Shown here piece by piece: positions 32,943 to 34,258 of a stretch of DNA of 34,258 nucleotides. This stretch comes from Pseudomonadota bacterium (GTDB taxonomy: Bacteria > Desulfobacterota > Syntrophorhabdia > Syntrophorhabdales > Syntrophorhabdaceae), in the NCBI GenBank assembly GCA_026388315.1, contig JAPLKA010000037.1, positions 1-34,258 of the forward strand, written 5' to 3'. Position 1 is the first letter of the stretch. Each line of letters starts with the position of its first letter. Under the pieces are notes generated by a model. The model had not been told where the DNA came from. It ran no database searches and saw only the letters and a list, made by a program, of their open reading frames with translations. The translations under genes and the position numbers were made by a program.

Positions 32943-33335
32943 GTGGGTGTTCCGGTGATCGAATTGGTTGATGTGGGTAGTTTACGGCATATCGAAGGGT
33001 TTAGTCGCCGGCGTGTTGAATGGCTTAGGGAAAAGATATTGAAAGAAGAATTTTGGGTTAAACCAATCGCAATAGATGCCCATAACTTTTTGGTACTCGA
33101 TGGCCAACATCGCATGGAAGTGGCACTTGCGTTGGAGTTGAAGAAGGTTCCGGCAGTAAAATATGAGTATGCGAGAGTCGAAGTGTGGAGCCTTCGCAAA
33201 AAATACCAGTTTGACTGGCAGTTAGTTACGGAGCGAGCGCTCGTTGGGGATATTTATCCTTATAAGACGGTGAAACATCGATTCCCGGAACCGTTACCGT
33301 TATGTCAATATTCGTTGGAGGAGTTAAAAAGATGA
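32943..33335 (+). CDS. SerK/SbnI-like protein with ParB-type fold
   Basis: A protein of 130 residues. The GTG at 32943 has AAAAGGAG at 7 bases and is preferred over the ATG at 32910 inside the previous gene. The motif VLDGQHRMEVALAL (D53-R57) is the DGxHR nucleotide-binding motif of ParB-fold proteins, and VGDIYPYKTVKHRFPEPLP is the G-x-x-P-x-KTxxHxFP box of free-serine kinases (SerK, SbnI). Such enzymes phosphorylate free L-serine to O-phosphoserine. It lies between two nucleotidyltransferases and its stop overlaps the next ATG. A phospho-amino acid for nucleotide activation is therefore a reasonable inference; transcriptional regulation by this fold is an alternative. Confidence 0.65.
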   Translation: MGVPVIELVDVGSLRHIEGFSRRRVEWLREKILKEEFWVKPIAIDAHNFLVLDGQHRMEVALALELKKVPAVKYEYARVEVWSLRKKYQFDWQLVTERALVGDIYPYKTVKHRFPEPLPLCQYSLEELKR

Positions 33336-34003
33336 GAAAAGTTTCTCGTGCTATTATCCTTGCGGCTGGTCGCGGGCATCAGGTTGATGGCGTAAGTAAG
33401 ATCCTTATTAAACATCCGGTAACTGGAATGACAATCTTAGATCATGCGATATTAGCCTTTCACGGAAAGAAGATAACTGTCGTAGTTGGGTTCCGGGCAA
33501 TACAAATCATGCAGCAATATCCACAGTTGGATTATGTCATCAATCATGAATGGGCGCTTTCCAACAATGCTATGAGTCTTGGTTTGGCCTTGGACAACGA
33601 GCCATCCTATGTAATATCCGGCGACATCTTCATCGACAGTCCGTTGATTAGCGAGCTCGATGAATGTGGACCAAACATAGCGCTGACCGAGCAGCGGGAG
33701 AATCGTACATTGACGGCTATTCATTGTATTCTGCGTGAAGACAACACTGTCGCAGAAGTTTACCAAGGCGCAGTACGCGATATGAGTCATCCGGAAGCTA
33801 TTGGTCTTTTTAAAATAAGTGATGAGGCGTTGCTGAAAAATTGGAAACAGTTATGTGTTAGACACGGCAATCTTTTTGTTGCACAGACCCTTCCTTGTGA
33901 TGGAAAGCCAATTGATTCAGTGCCGGTAAAAAATCATGCCTTTGTGGAAATTAATACGCCTGCTGATTATCTGCGATTTATACAGAAGACTCGATCAAAA
34001 TGA
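33332..34003 (+). CDS. Second LicC/PntC-like nucleotidyltransferase
   Basis: A protein of 223 residues from the ATG at 33332, which overlaps the stop of the SerK-like gene (ATGA) and follows GGAGG at 11 bases. IILAAGRGHQVDGVSK (K23) is the NTP loop, VVVGFRAIQI the second strand, and NHEWALSNNAMSLGLALD the SNNxxSL motif of PntC/LicC-like cytidylyltransferases; YVISGDIFID carries the metal-binding aspartate. It is a different enzyme from the one at 32174, not a recent duplicate. Two such activities around one kinase-like gene suggest successive activation steps or two products. The next start overlaps its stop by 4 bases. Confidence 0.75.
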   Translation: MRKVSRAIILAAGRGHQVDGVSKILIKHPVTGMTILDHAILAFHGKKITVVVGFRAIQIMQQYPQLDYVINHEWALSNNAMSLGLALDNEPSYVISGDIFIDSPLISELDECGPNIALTEQRENRTLTAIHCILREDNTVAEVYQGAVRDMSHPEAIGLFKISDEALLKNWKQLCVRHGNLFVAQTLPCDGKPIDSVPVKNHAFVEINTPADYLRFIQKTRSK

Positions 34004-34258
34004 TAAGATCCTTAACCATTGGCATTCCTGTAGGTACGAAGTCACAGTCTAAAATTGAAGCTGCTTCTAAGCGAATGCTTCAGATTTCCGGCGAGTTACT
34101 TCGTGAGGTGCAATTGACACCACGGACTATTCGATATACTCTTCCACCTATTGGCATTGAAGGAGAGAACGAAGGTCTGATTCTTTCTATGATTAAGTTC
34201 GTTGACGGCTTGGCCACGGAGACTAATGTGAGGTGGTTCTGTTTACCACTAGATTTTA
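34000..34258 (+). CDS. DUF711/UPF0210-like protein, 3'-truncated by window edge
   Basis: Only the first 86 codons are present. The ATG overlaps the previous stop (ATGA). The beginning MIRSLTIGIPVG and the later VQLTPRTIRYTLPPIG with FVDGLATETNVRWF resemble the N-terminal part of DUF711/UPF0210 proteins, which are related to glycyl-radical-enzyme folds but of unknown activity. The assignment is from pattern only. It seems to belong to the same operon as the two nucleotidyltransferases. Confidence 0.45.
   Translation, partial: MIRSLTIGIPVGTKSQSKIEAASKRMLQISGELLREVQLTPRTIRYTLPPIGIEGENEGLILSMIKFVDGLATETNVRWFCLPLDF

Overview
The window looks like the chromosome of a Gram-negative, probably anaerobic bacterium. 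It encodes outer-membrane and periplasmic export proteins, lipoproteins with N-terminal lipoboxes, and Shine-Dalgarno sequences of the AGGAGG type. The style of the genes suggests a Desulfobacterota- or Nitrospirota-like lineage, but that placement is an inference from gene style and is not proven.

Layout. (1) 1-5.7 kb: accessory genes. These are the C-terminal end of a formylglycine-generating-enzyme-like (FGE/C-type-lectin fold) protein, an HNH nuclease, a broken lipoprotein gene, a small membrane protein, a secreted caspase-like (C14) protein and a DUF1566 lipoprotein. (2) 5.7-12.3 kb: a graveyard of integrated elements around a tRNA-Leu(CAA). It holds broken GHKL-ATPase and primase-like (DUF3987-type) remnants, two excisionase-like proteins, an XRE repressor and two different tyrosine integrases, one on each side of the tRNA. 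(3) 12.4-15.8 kb: an XRE regulator, a hipBA toxin-antitoxin pair with a clear and apparently leaderless promoter, and a lipoprotein with an HExxH motif whose 3' end lies in a 59-bp tandem duplication. (4) 16.1-32 kb: a long, almost wholly plus-strand exopolysaccharide/capsule locus. Its order is a FecR-domain protein, an outer-membrane barrel, a Wza-like exporter, a Wzc-like tyrosine kinase, a PHP-type phosphatase, a nucleotide-sugar dehydrogenase, a WbpP-like 4-epimerase, a Wzy/ligase-like polytopic protein, and a Wzm/Wzt ABC exporter. (5) 32.1-34.3 kb: a tightly overlapping gene set of a LicC/PntC-like nucleotidyltransferase, a SerK/SbnI-like ParB-fold protein, a second nucleotidyltransferase and the start of a DUF711-like gene. 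This looks like a pathway for an activated phospho-compound used to decorate the polysaccharide.

How the parts work together. Dehydrogenase and epimerase make sugar nucleotides, Wzy-like and Wzm/Wzt proteins polymerise or export the glycan, kinase and phosphatase tune chain length, and Wza plus the barrel provide the outer-membrane exit. The FecR protein may act at the wall or periplasm.

The most unusual signals are as follows. Two four-helix-bundle (S23/bAvd family) genes inside the polysaccharide locus are each enclosed by inverted, degenerate short tandem repeats. Families of 7-8 bp tandem repeats are scattered between the genes, and three different heptamers occur as exactly four units (28 bp) inside three reading frames. 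There is a G10 tract in the ribosome-binding site of the barrel gene, and a DGR-like codon pattern in the FGE fragment. The SerK/nucleotidyltransferase gene set is a candidate undescribed pathway.
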